From assembly GCA_021816775.1 (NCBI GenBank), contig JAKAXA010000022.1:1-52531 (forward strand): 52,531 nucleotides of DNA. Direction: 5' to 3'. This document shows, piece after piece, positions 51,728-52,531 of the stretch. The stretch's first letter is position 1. Each line of letters begins with the position of its first letter. The stretch comes from Pseudomonadota bacterium (GTDB lineage: Bacteria > Pseudomonadota > Gammaproteobacteria > Steroidobacterales > Steroidobacteraceae). Both the position numbers and the translations under genes were made by a program. The notes beneath the pieces were generated by a model. The model was not told the DNA's origin and did not search any database. It was given only the letters and a program-made list of their open reading frames with translations.

Positions 51728-52531
51728 TCAGCGCTTGACGGTCCGCTTGCGGCCCGTCCTGCGTCCGTGGCCGTTGCCGGAGCGAGCTTTGGCTGTCAGC
51801 GCCGATCGCCGCTTCGCGGGCGATTTCAGCTCAGCAACCGGGCTTTTCTTGCGCGCGGGAGGCTTGCGCGGCGTCTCCGCCAGTTCGATACCGAATACGC
51901 CGGACAGGTCTTCCTCCCCGATCGTCTTGCGCTGAGTGCCTCGCCGCGGGGCCCCGAGATCGACCGCTGCGGCAATCAGCTCGCCGTGCTCGACGTTGCG
52001 CAGCGTGAAGAGCAGCTCGGGCTGCGCATCGAGCCGTGCGCCGACCCCGTACATCACCGCCGCGACGTGCTTGCACATCGTCGCCCAGTCCGGGCAGGAG
52101 CAGCTCATCTCGATCTCTCTGGGCTTGGGGAACAGGCCCTGCTCCCGGTCGGTGACGATGCGCATCACCCGATCGGACAGCCGCCCCTCGAGCAGCTCGA
52201 TCAGCGAGCCGATCTCCCCGGCGCACTGGCTCTTCAGGCGCGACCACTGCGCCTTCGCGAGCGGTTTGATCTTGATCTGGACCTCGTAGGGCCGCGGGCG
52301 GGAGCCTGAGACCAGCGCCGCAATCCGACCCTGGCCGATGTCCAGATCGAGCACCGCGCCGCTGCGCACGTAGCTGCGGCCGCGGGGCAGGCGGTATTCG
52401 TAGTCGCGATAGGCTTCGAGGTTCCCGCACCAGGCCTTGCCCCAGAAGCTGCGCGCGATGGCGCGGCCCTCGATCGTCACCGCGGACGGCGCGCGGCCGT
52501 CCTTGCCCCTGTTCTTCGCCAAGCGCTGAGC
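51728..52531 (-). CDS. SWIM zinc-finger protein (5' end outside the window)
   Basis: The visible 264 residues read from a TTG at 52522, but the frame is open to the window edge. The start phrase (VTIEGRAIARSFWGKAWCGNLE) is normally preceded by about 30-50 residues, so the true start is probably outside. A SWIM zinc finger (SCSCPDWATMCKHVAAVMYG, pattern CxC...CxH) is in the middle. The C-terminus is a basic Lys/Arg/Ala-rich tail of about 60 residues. Such proteins often accompany an SNF2-type helicase and are thought to bind DNA; no helicase gene is in view. Confidence 0.85.
   Translation of the reverse strand, partial: AQRLAKNRGKDGRAPSAVTIEGRAIARSFWGKAWCGNLEAYRDYEYRLPRGRSYVRSGAVLDLDIGQGRIAALVSGSRPRPYEVQIKIKPLAKAQWSRLKSQCAGEIGSLIELLEGRLSDRVMRIVTDREQGLFPKPREIEMSCSCPDWATMCKHVAAVMYGVGARLDAQPELLFTLRNVEHGELIAAAVDLGAPRRGTQRKTIGEEDLSGVFGIELAETPRKPPARKKSPVAELKSPAKRRSALTAKARSGNGHGRRTGRKRTVKR

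Overview
This is a GC-rich (by eye about 65 percent) proteobacterial segment. It looks chromosomal and most likely gammaproteobacterial: RND and BlaI/M56 modules, bactofilin, a c4-type cytochrome and a GspB/AlgC-like phosphohexomutase, together with a P-type (VirB/VirD4) conjugation module. I cannot name a genus. No rRNA, CRISPR array, intact insertion sequence or integrase was seen. There is one tRNA, tRNA-Val(CAC), on the minus strand at 16985-17059.

Layout. 1-2470: a possible Cys-rich microprotein followed by a DHA2-type MFS drug exporter (+). 3254-9715 (-): a tripartite RND efflux operon (outer membrane factor, adaptor, pump) with a MarR-type repressor gene downstream. A perfect 12-bp palindrome sits on the likely operon promoter at 9889-9922. 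11429-15906 (-): an ABC ATPase overlapping a permease fused to an M1-type metallopeptidase. 15907-16984: a decayed zone holding the C-terminal relic of an AAA/DUF4143 ATPase and a 22-bp palindrome, next to the tRNA. 17275-23605: a REC-EAL c-di-GMP phosphodiesterase, an MFS carrier, a BlaI/M56 pair with a clear operator, an ArsB-like transporter and a PAP2 phosphatase.

23635-37943 (-) is one long, tightly overlapped conjugation operon. In transcription order it holds ssb, virB2, B3, B4, B5, B6, B7, B8, B9, B10, B11, coupling ATPase 2, a small membrane/coiled-coil protein, coupling ATPase 1 and a MobA/MobL relaxase. Two paralogous coupling ATPases flanking a small membrane protein are unusual. 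VirB1 and an integrase are not visible. A small divergent gene (38124-38354) and a perfect palindrome lie at the head of the operon.

38386-40583 (-) is a two-gene operon: a Cyc2-like outer-membrane cytochrome-porin fusion followed by a dihaem c4 cytochrome, closed by a strong intrinsic terminator. This is the cyc2-cyc1 order of the Acidithiobacillus iron-oxidation operon and is the most interesting metabolic lead, although iron oxidation is an inference. Further right are a FecR/DUF6600 protein, a MOSC protein, a BamA-like barrel protein, a zinc-ribbon/bactofilin pair and a phosphomannomutase/phosphoglucomutase. Then come a Uma2 nuclease-like protein, a VapBC pair, an eroded manC, a nucleotidyltransferase gene broken by an internal deletion, its small partner gene, and a SWIM zinc-finger protein that runs off the right edge.

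Start codons were chosen from overlaps, ribosome-binding sites and signal peptides. Family assignments rest on motifs read by eye; no database search was run.
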